Positions 1 through 8,524 of a stretch of 59,005 nt of DNA are shown one piece after another. This DNA comes from Saprospiraceae bacterium (GTDB lineage: Bacteria; Bacteroidota; Bacteroidia; Chitinophagales; Saprospiraceae): the NCBI GenBank assembly GCA_027488935.1, contig JAIYAP010000086.1:1-59005 (forward strand), given 5' to 3'. The translations under genes and the position numbers were made by a program. Every line of letters starts with the position of its first letter. Within the stretch, counting starts at the first letter, position 1. The notes beneath the pieces are model-generated. The model was not told the DNA's origin. It worked only from the letters and a program-made list of their open reading frames with translations, and ran no database searches.

Positions 1-443
1 GCATGTTTAGGCGCCACAGAATTTTGCAAATCCTTGCTATGCCGTTCCATGGCCTCTAAATCCTGCAAATGGTATAAGCCATGTACGCCGTCTAAGTCCT
101 GACCCGGCCATCCAAACTTGTTGGAACGCGAACCCAAAGCAAGTAACAATTGGTCGTACGGTATAAAATTTCCGTCGGCTGTGTATAATTTCTTTGCTTC
201 GAAATCAATACGTTCAATACGCGCCTTCTGTAATTGAATGCGGTTTTTAGTCCAAAATTCCGCTTCATAAGGCTGGGTATCGCGCAAACGCATATGCCCC
301 ATGTAAATATACATAAGGGCAGTTCGACTAAAAAAATAGTCCGATTCATCCGAAACCACCGTGATTTCGTGCGCACTCAATTTCCGAATCTGTCGGGCCG
401 CTGTTATACCGCTGATTCCGTTGCCAAGGATGACGATTTTCAT
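1..443 (-). CDS. NAD(P)/FAD-dependent oxidoreductase, N-terminal part (cut by window edge)
   Basis: The reading frame opens with ATG at 443 and runs off the left edge, so only about 147 residues are visible. It starts MKIVILGNGISGITAARQIR, a Rossmann fold with the GxGxxG dinucleotide-binding loop (GNGISG) that binds FAD. Further on, YDQLLLALGSRSN matches the second conserved motif of pyridine nucleotide-disulfide oxidoreductases (hydrophobic run, then ATG/ALG-S-x-P). The family includes type II NADH dehydrogenases, ferredoxin/nitrite reductase subunits and related flavin reductases; the C-terminal NAD domain and any redox-active Cys are outside the window, so the substrate cannot be assigned. 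The gene reads away from the GldN-like gene across about 300 bp in which I see no other gene. Confidence 0.85.
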   Translation of the reverse strand, partial: MKIVILGNGISGITAARQIRKLSAHEITVVSDESDYFFSRTALMYIYMGHMRLRDTQPYEAEFWTKNRIQLQKARIERIDFEAKKLYTADGNFIPYDQLLLALGSRSNKFGWPGQDLDGVHGLYHLQDLEAMERHSKDLQNSVAPKH

Positions 444-742
444 AAGGTTCAGGATGCTTTTGATGCAAAACGAATTACACCACGTTTTTATGTACGTATG
501 CAGTTCGTATTTAGATTTCTAGGCTTAAAATTAGATAAAACGCATGGCTTTTTGGTTATATCCCTTTCAATCCTTGCGAAACTTGTCGGCAGGCCGACGA
601 ATGAAAGTAGTTTTATTTTGAAAATCACACCCGTTTTGATAAGTTGAAACTTTTTTTTGCGTTTAGGAACATAAATCGGTGCAATCTCCCATCTAAAAAC
701 AAGGTGCTTCGCCAAAATTTACGTTTGTTCAATTTTTAATAT

Positions 743-1771
743 ATGTGCAAAATACTACCTGCCTTTCTGCTTTTTATAAGCCTTTCCGCGCATGCGCAAT
801 CCCCAAAGTCCGTACAAGAAGACCCAAAAACAGATTGGGCGGCGATCATAGAGCTAAGTTTTCCTTCCGATCCTTTTTTGCAACCCGATGCGCTCCGAAA
901 AGAGGCCGAAATGACGGTGCTCAAACTCAGCGCCGAGAGTTATGGCATCCGCGATTATGTTGATTTTTCGCTCAACACCAAGTTGTGGCAAATGGCCAAA
1001 TCGGAGCAATGGGAAATGTACGCCGATGCGAATTTGACCCGACAAATGGCTTTTGAAGAGGCAATGCGCAAGTTTTCGAAGCCAGACACGACCCTCACGT
1101 TCGATCCTGAAACCTATGAAGAACGTATTAAAGTTAATTTTGAGCCATCCCGCTTACCCTTTGATGCGCCTTACGTCAGGGTACGTCAATTATTAAGTTA
1201 CCACAATGCCTCGGCGCGTTTCAGCATTCAAACCCTTGCCATTGGCCCTTGCTGGGAAGACGGCAAAGTGCCTTATTGGTTGAAAATACCTACTTCTTTG
1301 ATGGTTTTACCCGAATCTATGCTCGATGCAGCAGATATCACCTGGGCAGTGCGGTACATGACCGATACAAACAGTCCGACAGAAGCGCAATGGACCGAGG
1401 TGAAAAATACGACCGGTCCGGTTTTGCAGCGGTTTTTGGATCGCATCCGTACAGATACCAGTATTCAATTGTACGACAATGAAGAAAACCTGGTGTTGGC
1501 TTCGAGGCGCCCCTGTTTGTTTTCTTGTACAGATACCGTGGTGACGTTTGATCCGCAGACCTGGAAGGAGCACGTTCAAATCATAGAAACGGGCCTTGAT
1601 CTGGAGGTCATCCATGATCTTCAATTGGTAGAAGAATGGTTTTGGGATACGGAACAAGGCCTGTTAATTACCCGATTGAAGGCAGTTGCACCCCGGGCAG
1701 CCCTGAATCGACCGGGTGATGAACTGCTCATGCAAGCCCGGTTTTACAGAAAATGTGATGCGGAAGACTAA
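743..1771 (+). CDS. Secreted GldN-like protein with two GldN-type repeats
   Basis: A signal peptide (residues 1-19, ending SAHAQ) predicts export. Two segments, about 117-182 and 265-320, resemble each other and the core of GldN/PorN, the periplasmic T9SS and gliding component: each begins with FDPxT(Y/W)(E/K)E, then has a (K/V)-rich strand, an Arg/Glu-rich strand and a closing strand ending in a hydrophobic-A-(I/V)-(G/A)-P turn (LAIGP, KAVAP). GldN itself has a single such core of similar overall length. The match is from memory of the motif and is therefore tentative. No GldK, L or M lies next to it, so it would be a stand-alone paralogue. A TACGTTTG box at 720-727 fits the Bacteroidota -7 element, with no clear -33 partner. 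It ends convergently 6 bp from the channel gene. Confidence 0.55.
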   Translation: MCKILPAFLLFISLSAHAQSPKSVQEDPKTDWAAIIELSFPSDPFLQPDALRKEAEMTVLKLSAESYGIRDYVDFSLNTKLWQMAKSEQWEMYADANLTRQMAFEEAMRKFSKPDTTLTFDPETYEERIKVNFEPSRLPFDAPYVRVRQLLSYHNASARFSIQTLAIGPCWEDGKVPYWLKIPTSLMVLPESMLDAADITWAVRYMTDTNSPTEAQWTEVKNTTGPVLQRFLDRIRTDTSIQLYDNEENLVLASRRPCLFSCTDTVVTFDPQTWKEHVQIIETGLDLEVIHDLQLVEEWFWDTEQGLLITRLKAVAPRAALNRPGDELLMQARFYRKCDAED

Positions 1772-1777
1772 CGCGAT

Positions 1778-3265
1778 TTAGCCTTGCGACAAAATCTGGC
1801 CAATCAAACTTGCACTAAATACAGAAAACATAAACCAGCCCAATAATCCTTCAGCGACCGCGATATATCGGGCAAAACCGCGACCATGGCCATAACCAAG
1901 GGTCACAAATGCATTCATGCTGTATCCACAGGCACTGAACCAGCAGCGCCATAGGATACCCAATAAATAAACCCGTTGAATAAAACTCAAGCGCCGCCCA
2001 AATAAGCCGATAAACAAATCTGACCAATTAAAGGGCAGCGGCTCTAATGGGAATAGCAAGTAAATAAGGCCAAAAAGCGCAATGAAAAACAGCGACATCA
2101 CCAAAGCTTTGCCCGGATTGACCCCATAATCGCAGAAAAGCCGCAAAAAGCGATTAAGCTGCCACTCTGCAAAATCGTTCATTTTGTGCCCTTGGTTCCA
2201 GTTCCAGCGCGATTTCCGGGTAATCAAATCTTTCATTTCTATAAAGCAGGCATCGTAACTTTCTTCATCACCCGTGTACTTGTAGGCGCGCAAAAGCTGA
2301 TAATACACCTTAATTAAGCTGTAAAAATCATCTTCCGAATCGGTGCTGAGCGCTGTGGAACTGCTAAATACGGTGATGCCTTCAGTAGCAATCGCCAAAT
2401 GGCTTTGATCGAATTGGTACCAGCGTGCATCTGTATTTTTTTCTGGCACATCCAGGCCTTGCATGGCCACTTTTTCGGCAAAACGACATTTGAAGATATT
2501 CAAGCGCTCTTTTACACTACAATCCGTAATCAAAAGCGTGCAAAGAAAAGTGTCGCGCTCCATGGTGAGGTAATCAAAATAACCCGAACCACCCAAATGA
2601 ATAAAGGCCGTGGAGTCAATGCCAGCAACAAAAGTGTTTTCAAAAACAACTTCTCCCCCTTTTTGAGAGGCCATTTCGAGCGTTTGAATATTGAAGTCAC
2701 TGTGCCGAATTTGAATATTTAGCGGAGCATCTGTATTGGATATCTGAAAATTGCCGTCCACCTGATTGTTTGTAAACGGAATGATGCCAACAATGCGTTC
2801 GGCCCAAAAACCTTGAAAAAACTGGCAATGATCAAACCCCAATTGTTCTGCTTTCAATTCCGAACAACGTATTCCTTGTGCAAACAAACATGCACGGAAA
2901 AACAAATCGCCGCTGATCTCTACTTTTTCCAATTGAACCAATTGCTGAAAATGCAACATCGGCAGCACACAACTTTCGGCAAATTGAACTCGATCCAGTT
3001 GTACTTTTGCCCGAATGCTTATGGTATCGGCGCTTGGAAATACAGGATTCCAGGAATGACGCACATTCCGAACATCCTGCAGGTAATATTGGTCGAGTAC
3101 AGGATCGGGCGTGATGCGTACTTGCCGCAAAACAAACACGGAATCCTTGCAATTGCGCATCGCTTGCACAAAGGCACCAAGGGTCATAGAACCTTGGGAC
3201 GGCAATTCTTGCGCCGAGATCAGGCCCGGCAACAACAGCATCAACAGTATCAACAAGCGCGGCAT
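1778..3265 (-). CDS. Putative K+ channel with large N-terminal extracytoplasmic domain
   Basis: The protein has a signal peptide (1-18, ending ISAQ), about 350 extracytoplasmic residues in short repeating beta-strand-like units (roughly 85-300, with recurrent F/L-containing turns that recall pentapeptide or beta-helix proteins), a helical segment (about 310-370), and a C-terminal membrane part. The membrane part has a helix at 385-405, a pore-helix-like stretch (440-453), TLGYG at 455-459 and a final helix (466-490). TLGYG is a near-exact copy of the potassium-channel selectivity filter T-x-G-Y-G, placed between two helices as in two-TM channels. The function as a K+ channel is inference from this motif; the N-terminal domain would be a sensor or gate. 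A TAGATTTG box on the minus strand at 3282-3289 may be its -7 element. Confidence 0.6.
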   Translation of the reverse strand: MPRLLILLMLLLPGLISAQELPSQGSMTLGAFVQAMRNCKDSVFVLRQVRITPDPVLDQYYLQDVRNVRHSWNPVFPSADTISIRAKVQLDRVQFAESCVLPMLHFQQLVQLEKVEISGDLFFRACLFAQGIRCSELKAEQLGFDHCQFFQGFWAERIVGIIPFTNNQVDGNFQISNTDAPLNIQIRHSDFNIQTLEMASQKGGEVVFENTFVAGIDSTAFIHLGGSGYFDYLTMERDTFLCTLLITDCSVKERLNIFKCRFAEKVAMQGLDVPEKNTDARWYQFDQSHLAIATEGITVFSSSTALSTDSEDDFYSLIKVYYQLLRAYKYTGDEESYDACFIEMKDLITRKSRWNWNQGHKMNDFAEWQLNRFLRLFCDYGVNPGKALVMSLFFIALFGLIYLLFPLEPLPFNWSDLFIGLFGRRLSFIQRVYLLGILWRCWFSACGYSMNAFVTLGYGHGRGFARYIAVAEGLLGWFMFSVFSASLIGQILSQG

Positions 3266-3345
3266 GTACAGATATTTAGGGCAAATCTATAACAGCCTGC
3301 AATGTTAAAGGGCTTGTTTCGTTTTTTTGACAAAAAAATATCATT

Positions 3346-5280
3346 ATGCGTACTACTATGTTTCTTTTCGGCTTTGTGTTGCTGACCGGTATATATGCCC
3401 AGGCACAAACTTATACTACAGTAAAAACTACTAAAGAAAAGGCATTAAACGCCTATAACGAAGGTAAAAGTGAAGCTGGCCGTAGCCAATATGCCATTGC
3501 ACTCGGATATTTTGAACGAGCAATTAAGGAAGATAAACAGTTTATAGATGCGCATTTGGCCCTGGCCGATACCCATCTCGACCTTGGTAACTACACCGGT
3601 GCTAAAAAAAGTTTTGAAAATGCCCTGGCCTTAGATACCCTGTATGCCCCACTGGCTTTTTTTCGCCTGGCACAAACGGAGTGGGAACTGAACGAATACG
3701 ATGCAGCGGCTCAGCACTTGCGTAATTATTTGAACAGCAAATCAAAAAACATTAAAAATAAAGCAGATGCCCGGCGTTTGCTCGCTAGCGCCTTGTTTGC
3801 CAGTGCGGCGGTGAAAAATCCGGTGCCTTTCAATCCGCAATCGCTCGGAGCAGCCATTAATACGCCCGACGATGAGTATTTTCCAACCTTAACGGCCGAT
3901 GGAGAAACCTTGCTGTTTACCCGCAATGAAAGCGGATTTATGGGCGATGAGAATTTTTACCGCAGTAAAAAAGTAGCCGGTGTTTGGCAAAAAGCCGAAC
4001 CACTGGAAGGGGTCAATACTTCTGATAATGAAGGGGCTGAATCCATCAGTCCGGATGGTACCTGGTTGGTTTTTACCGCTTGCAACCGCAGCGGTGATGG
4101 CTCTCAGGGTAGTTGCGATTTGTATTGGTCGCAGGAAAAAGCCAATGGTTGGACCAAACCTGCACCATTTAGCAATACCATCAATTCGAGTGCGTGGGAT
4201 TCGCAACCAAGCATCAGTGCCGATGGGAAAAGCATCATTTTCAGCAGTCGGCGTCCGGGGGGCAAAGGCAAGGAAGACTTGTGGATTACCCGTCGTAATC
4301 CGAATGGAAAGTGGACCAAACCAGTTAATCTGGGTATGCCCGTGAATACCGGTGGCGTAGAACAAACGCCCTTTTTTCACCCGGATGGACAAACCCTGTA
4401 CTTTTGTTCGGATAGTTTGCCCGGGATGGGCGGCCAAGATTTGTATATGACGCGGTTGCAGCCCGACAGCAGTTGGTCGACACCGCTCAATTTGGGTTAC
4501 CCCATCAATACTGCAAAAGATGAGGTGGCCATGACCGTAAGTTTGGATGGTAAAACGGCTTATTTTGCCACAAACCGGCCTGGAAGTCAGAAAATTGATA
4601 TTTACACCTTTGAATTGCCCGAATATGCTCGTCCTAAACCAGTTACGTATGCCAAAGTGGAAGTGCGTGATTGGTCAAATGACAATCCATTGTCGGCCCG
4701 ACTCGATTTTATCGACTTAAAAACGGGGTTAACTTATGTTTCCGTAAGCACGCGAAAAGACGGAACTGCCCTTGCCTGCCTGCCTTCGGGTGCAGAATAT
4801 GCTTTGCGGGTAAACAAAGACCATTACTTTTTTCATTCCGAAAACTTCAACCTGACGGATACTTCAAGTTATCGGAAACCTTATTTGTTGAAGGTCGCTT
4901 TGCAGCCCATCCCCGACAGCGCTGCAACGCCAGTGAAAGGCGCACCGATTATCTTGCGCAACGTATTTTTTGCAACCGGATCTGCCGAACTCGTGCCAGC
5001 CTCTGCAGCGGAGTTAGATTATGTGGTGAGGATGTTAAAACAATTGTCGTGGTTGCGCATTCAAATCAATGGTCACACAGACCAGGTTGGAACCGATGCC
5101 GCCAATCAAACCCTTTCGGAAGCACGCGCCAAGTCGGTGTACAACTACTTGATTAACAAGGGGATTGCATCAGAACGACTTCGGTATAAAGGATTTGGCG
5201 AAAGCAAGCCCTTGAGTAGCGCACCCGATACGGAGGAAGGTCGGTCACAAAATCGACGCACTGAATTTGAGGTATGGTAA
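3346..5280 (+). CDS. PorE-like outer-membrane protein: TPR, PD40 propeller, CRD, OmpA domain
   Basis: Domains in order: signal peptide (1-21, IYAQAQ), TPR repeats (about 28-135), a WD40-like PD40 beta-propeller (about 165-425, with repeated FSPDG/ISADGKSIIFSSRRPG-type blades), a carboxypeptidase-regulatory-like beta-sandwich (about 435-520), and a C-terminal OmpA domain (about 535-644) with NGHTD at 575-579 and the closing R-x-x-N-R-R-T/V-E motif that binds peptidoglycan. This exact order is that of PorE, the T9SS protein that ties the outer-membrane complex to the cell wall. PorE of other species is a lipoprotein; here no lipobox Cys is seen, so anchoring may differ. Such TPR-PD40-OmpA proteins occur in several copies per genome, so T9SS function is probable rather than proven. 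Confidence 0.75.
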   Translation: MRTTMFLFGFVLLTGIYAQAQTYTTVKTTKEKALNAYNEGKSEAGRSQYAIALGYFERAIKEDKQFIDAHLALADTHLDLGNYTGAKKSFENALALDTLYAPLAFFRLAQTEWELNEYDAAAQHLRNYLNSKSKNIKNKADARRLLASALFASAAVKNPVPFNPQSLGAAINTPDDEYFPTLTADGETLLFTRNESGFMGDENFYRSKKVAGVWQKAEPLEGVNTSDNEGAESISPDGTWLVFTACNRSGDGSQGSCDLYWSQEKANGWTKPAPFSNTINSSAWDSQPSISADGKSIIFSSRRPGGKGKEDLWITRRNPNGKWTKPVNLGMPVNTGGVEQTPFFHPDGQTLYFCSDSLPGMGGQDLYMTRLQPDSSWSTPLNLGYPINTAKDEVAMTVSLDGKTAYFATNRPGSQKIDIYTFELPEYARPKPVTYAKVEVRDWSNDNPLSARLDFIDLKTGLTYVSVSTRKDGTALACLPSGAEYALRVNKDHYFFHSENFNLTDTSSYRKPYLLKVALQPIPDSAATPVKGAPIILRNVFFATGSAELVPASAAELDYVVRMLKQLSWLRIQINGHTDQVGTDAANQTLSEARAKSVYNYLINKGIASERLRYKGFGESKPLSSAPDTEEGRSQNRRTEFEVW

Positions 5281-5294
5281 GTATTTGGGCGATC

Positions 5295-6209
5295 TTATTT
5301 CCGTAAAATATAGTTGCGGTACTCCCCCGGACGCCAGCCCAGCAGTTTTTCGCAAAGCCAGGTAGCCCGGTCCTTCCACGACCAACGTGCGCGGGAAGGG
5401 TCGGTATTGAACTGCCAGTTCATTTTTTCTATGCGGGGCACCATTACACCAGGATGTGTGCCATTGAAACGCGCCAGAGGTTCGGTGCCGTTGTAATCGT
5501 AAGCACTGTGTGCATCAAGATGGGTATTGACCCAGTCGTCCGAGTGCCACAATTTATTAAAATTCAACAATTTGCGTTTTTGCGCGTCGGGACTTTTAAC
5601 CCAGCCGTAATGGTAAATATAGGCGTCAATAAGACGTACTTTTAGTTTGTGGTTATTGTCCCAACGAAATCCTTGTGCATCCCGATAAGATTTGATCGAT
5701 TTTTGATTTCGGACAATACGGATTTCCCGCCGATACCATCTTCTGGAGGCACCTATAAAATCGTAGGAGCCGTAATAGTGCCTGTAATTGAACAATAAGC
5801 CTTCCGTTTCGGTATCATCGAGCCAGCGCTCCATGCTTTCACGAATTACCGGGTAGTCTTGTTCATGGATACACTCATCAGCCTGAATATAAATGCACCA
5901 ATCGTACGCATGGGGTATTGCTTGAAATGCTTTATCCGTTTCAATCGCGAGCACGCGCCCGCCTTCCCGGAGCGAATCATCCCAGGTGGTTTCGATAATA
6001 TGGACCTTTGGGTCGTTGATGTTGCGCACCAATTCCAAGGTTTCATCGTCGGAATGCCCAACGGCCACGACAAAATAGTCACAAAGGGGCAACACGGATC
6101 GAATCGCTTCCGTTACCGGATAGTCGTACCGTACGGCGTTGCGGATAAAAGTAAAACCTGCAATTTTCAAACTTTCTGAACGTTGATTAGGAAAAGGCGA
6201 ATTACGCAC
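5295..6209 (-). CDS. Family 2-type glycosyltransferase
   Basis: The N-terminal half has the GT-A nucleotide-sugar fold of GT2 enzymes: IAGFTFIRNAV at the first strand, DYFVVAVGHSDDETLEL for the second, and WCIYIQADECIHEQD carrying the metal-binding D-x-D-like acid pair (QADE). The C-terminal half is rich in Trp, Tyr and His and typical of cytosolic GT2 transferases of cell-surface polysaccharide; the acceptor cannot be told. No transmembrane segment is visible. The start used is a GTG; a TTG at 6168-6170 would give the shorter N-terminus LKIAGF, which looks more like a natural beginning of the fold. It ends convergently 14 bp from the PorE-like gene and stands in the same direction as the two thioredoxin-fold genes upstream. 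Confidence 0.8.
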   Translation of the reverse strand: MRNSPFPNQRSESLKIAGFTFIRNAVRYDYPVTEAIRSVLPLCDYFVVAVGHSDDETLELVRNINDPKVHIIETTWDDSLREGGRVLAIETDKAFQAIPHAYDWCIYIQADECIHEQDYPVIRESMERWLDDTETEGLLFNYRHYYGSYDFIGASRRWYRREIRIVRNQKSIKSYRDAQGFRWDNNHKLKVRLIDAYIYHYGWVKSPDAQKRKLLNFNKLWHSDDWVNTHLDAHSAYDYNGTEPLARFNGTHPGVMVPRIEKMNWQFNTDPSRARWSWKDRATWLCEKLLGWRPGEYRNYILRK

Positions 6210-6249
6210 TTTTTGAGCGTAATAATTCCAAATCGGTTCATCCGTTTTA

Positions 6250-6873
6250 TTAGGTTTTCTTCTTTTTTATCGTGCAACCAACTGCGCGGGTAAAATCGGG
6301 GTTTGGAATCCCGCCAAGTAAGATGGCTTCCAAAGCATTTTCCAGGTACCGATTTTTGATTGAATTAGGCGCTTCTGGATTGTCATCAATTGCGCCAATG
6401 TACCGAACTATCAGATTTTCATCCAGTAAGAATACGTGAGGTGTGCGGGTAGCGCCAAATTGTTGGTAAACAGTTTGATCTTCATCAAACAAATAAGCAA
6501 AAGGGTACTTTTTTTGTTTGGCGCGGTTTTGCATTTCCCCAAAAGAGTCTTCCGGCACAATGTCCGGGCTATTGGGATTTACAGCAAGCACTGGAAATCC
6601 GCGATCTTTGTATTTTCTGTGCAGATCGATGATGCGTTGCTCATACAATTGTGCGTAGGGGCAATGGTTGCAGGTAAAGACTACAATTACGCCTTTTGAG
6701 CCTTTGTAGTCGTTTAGTGAGACCATTCTACCATCCACATTTTTGAGCGAAAAGTCCTGTGCTGGGTCACCCACCCCATAAGCACTTGGGATAGATTGTG
6801 CACTTTGAGCATATAGGGCGCTGTGTGTACAGCATGCCAATAGAATAAAAACCGAAAAAGCGAGCGTTTTCAT
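6250..6873 (-). CDS. Redoxin-family thiol protein (thioredoxin fold, exported)
   Basis: After an N-terminal export signal the protein has the AhpC/TSA-redoxin core: GDPAQDFSLKNVDG (peroxiredoxin/ResA-type opening), GVIVVFTCNHCPYAQ with a CxxC active site (C-N-H-C), and ATRTPHVFLLDE with the cis-Pro loop (TP). This is the pattern of the small redoxins often annotated as thioredoxin family protein. The start chosen is the ATG at 6873 (MKTLAF), because upstream residues do not form a signal peptide. The signal contains LLAC, which could be a lipobox (Cys14), or may be cut after ALYAQ. The C-terminus ends in a Lys-rich tail. It follows the TlpA-like gene by 89 bp and may share its transcript; both would act in periplasmic thiol chemistry. 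Confidence 0.8.
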   Translation of the reverse strand: MKTLAFSVFILLACCTHSALYAQSAQSIPSAYGVGDPAQDFSLKNVDGRMVSLNDYKGSKGVIVVFTCNHCPYAQLYEQRIIDLHRKYKDRGFPVLAVNPNSPDIVPEDSFGEMQNRAKQKKYPFAYLFDEDQTVYQQFGATRTPHVFLLDENLIVRYIGAIDDNPEAPNSIKNRYLENALEAILLGGIPNPDFTRAVGCTIKKKKT

Positions 6874-6962
6874 GACGAGCGGAATAAAAATGAAAGTATA
6901 AATCAAAGGGAGATTCAATGCGTATATAGTACACCCATTAAACAATCGTAAATTCGAAATTA

Positions 6963-7526
6963 TTACTTGCCAGTGCCGTATTCTAGCGGTGTTGGGTTCG
7001 CCAAGTTTGAAGTATCGAGCACAAAAGAGCGCACGAAGTTTTCAACTTCAGCATAATCGGAGAACTGTCCGAGTTTAAACCCGCGTTTTTTGCCTTTAAA
7101 AACAAACGTGGCAGGGATTGCGCCGTCCCAATCTTCGTAAATACGTGGAATCCAATTGTTTACATCCTGGTCCGAAAATAAGATCACTTCCGATTTCAAG
7201 CGGTGTTCCTTCAAAAAAGGAAGGAGTTTGGACTCGATTTTAGTTTTAAAATCGAGGCTAACCAACAATACCTGAACATTTTGTCCAGCATATTGCTCTT
7301 GGAGCTTTTCAAAAGCGGGAAGTTCTTCGACACATGGCTTGCACCAGGTGGCCCAGAAATTTACGACCAATACGGCATCAGGCGATTGACTGATACGGGC
7401 CTCTAATTGCGAGAGGCTGTCGTAAACTGTTAGTTTAGTGGTCTGCGCGGATAGGTCAGATATCGCACAAAAGTAGACCAAAGCAATAAAAAGGAGACTT
7501 GACCGATACGGGGCGAAAGGCATCAT
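6963..7526 (-). CDS. TlpA/ResA-like periplasmic thioredoxin
   Basis: A signal peptide or membrane anchor (about residues 9-27, ending LSAQ) is followed by a thioredoxin domain: VLVVNFWATWCKPCVEELPAF holds the WCxPC active site (WCKPC), and GAIPATFVFKGKKRGF holds the cis-Pro (IPAT). These are hallmarks of TlpA/ResA thiol-disulfide reductases that keep cytochrome c cysteines or other exported thiols reduced. Two adjacent ATGs (7526 and 7523) are possible starts. It is the first gene of a likely two-gene unit with the redoxin downstream. About 170 bp separate it from the zinc-ribbon gene upstream, and that gap contains a strong terminator. Confidence 0.88.
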   Translation of the reverse strand: MMPFAPYRSSLLFIALVYFCAISDLSAQTTKLTVYDSLSQLEARISQSPDAVLVVNFWATWCKPCVEELPAFEKLQEQYAGQNVQVLLVSLDFKTKIESKLLPFLKEHRLKSEVILFSDQDVNNWIPRIYEDWDGAIPATFVFKGKKRGFKLGQFSDYAEVENFVRSFVLDTSNLANPTPLEYGTGK

Positions 7527-7635
7527 GAAACAGTTGTATTAAAAAAACAATGCAAGAAACGAAGTTCTGCGATAAGTGCAAGCTTCATTAACATTTTTTC
7601 CGACGATTTTTTTCGACACGTGGGATTTAAAGCAA

Positions 7636-7672
7636 AAAAGCCCCCCGAATCGCTAAGAATCGGGGGGCTTTT
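7636..7672 (-). terminator. Rho-independent terminator after the zinc-ribbon gene
   Basis: Arms 7636-7648 (AAAAGCCCCCCGA) and 7660-7672 (TCGGGGGGCTTTT) pair perfectly over 13 bp around an 11-nt loop. Read on the minus strand the stem ends in a run of T, directly downstream of the zinc-ribbon gene. Confidence 0.9.
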
Positions 7673-7694
7673 AATAAATATTTAACAATAGCAA

Positions 7695-8453
7695 TTATGC
7701 TTCTGCTTCCAAACTTTCAGGATTTGCGATGGATTGGTCTACCAAGATCCGACCGCAATGCTCACAAGCGATGATTTTTTTGTGCATGCCAATCTCGAGT
7801 TGGATCTGTGGGGGCACATTGTTAAAGCAACCGCCACAAGATGCGCGCTCTACCGTTACCACGGCCAAACCATTGCGGTAAGTCCGGCGGGTTTTGTCGT
7901 AGGCATTCAACAAGCGCTGTTCAATTCCATTGCGGGCCTGGGTACTGATGGCACGCAACCGATTTTCTTCCTGTTCCGTTTTTTCGATAATACCCTGCAA
8001 CTCGACTTTCTTTGCGTCCAGTTCTTTTTGTTTGGCTTCAAACTTTGCTTCAGCGATAATCAGACTTTCTTTTTTGCTGTCCAATAAACCTTTGGCTTCT
8101 CTGGTTTTCTTTTCCGACAATTGGATATCCAATTTCGCCAGTTCAATTTCTTTCGAAAGCGCCTCATATTCGCGGTTGTTTTTTACCTCGTCGAGTTGCT
8201 TTTGGTAACGTTTAATATTGGCATCCGCTTCTTTTGCAAGGGATTGCATTTTAGCCACCTCCTGCTCACTTTCCTTCAGGTTTGCTTTCAGTTTTTTAAT
8301 CCGGGTATCGAGGCCTGCTACCTCATCTTCCAGATCGGAAACTTCCATCGGCAATTCGCCTTTGAGGATTTGAATCTCATCTAATTGAGAGTCAATTTGC
8401 TGTAAATTCCACAGCATTTTCAGTTTTTCAGCAATGGTTGCGTCTACGGCCAT
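7695..8453 (-). CDS. Coiled-coil zinc-ribbon protein (CT398/YbbN-type, DUF164 family)
   Basis: About 180 residues of Lys/Glu-rich heptads (roughly 20-185) predict a long antiparallel coiled coil, followed by a C-terminal C4 zinc ribbon: CGGC near residue 207 and CEHC near residue 231. This is the architecture of the C4-type zinc ribbon family (DUF164, zf-RING_7) of unknown precise role, sometimes linked to RNA or flagellar/type III functions in other phyla. It lies 71 bp downstream of the Nif3-like gene on the same strand; this pairing is common in bacteria and suggests a shared transcript ending at the terminator just downstream. Start is a clear ATG. Confidence 0.88.
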   Translation of the reverse strand: MAVDATIAEKLKMLWNLQQIDSQLDEIQILKGELPMEVSDLEDEVAGLDTRIKKLKANLKESEQEVAKMQSLAKEADANIKRYQKQLDEVKNNREYEALSKEIELAKLDIQLSEKKTREAKGLLDSKKESLIIAEAKFEAKQKELDAKKVELQGIIEKTEQEENRLRAISTQARNGIEQRLLNAYDKTRRTYRNGLAVVTVERASCGGCFNNVPPQIQLEIGMHKKIIACEHCGRILVDQSIANPESLEAEA

Positions 8454-8524
8454 TCTTTAATATGATGGTTGAATGAATTGAGTATCTTGAAACCAGGTAC
8501 ATTTTTTGGACGTAACTACTTGTC

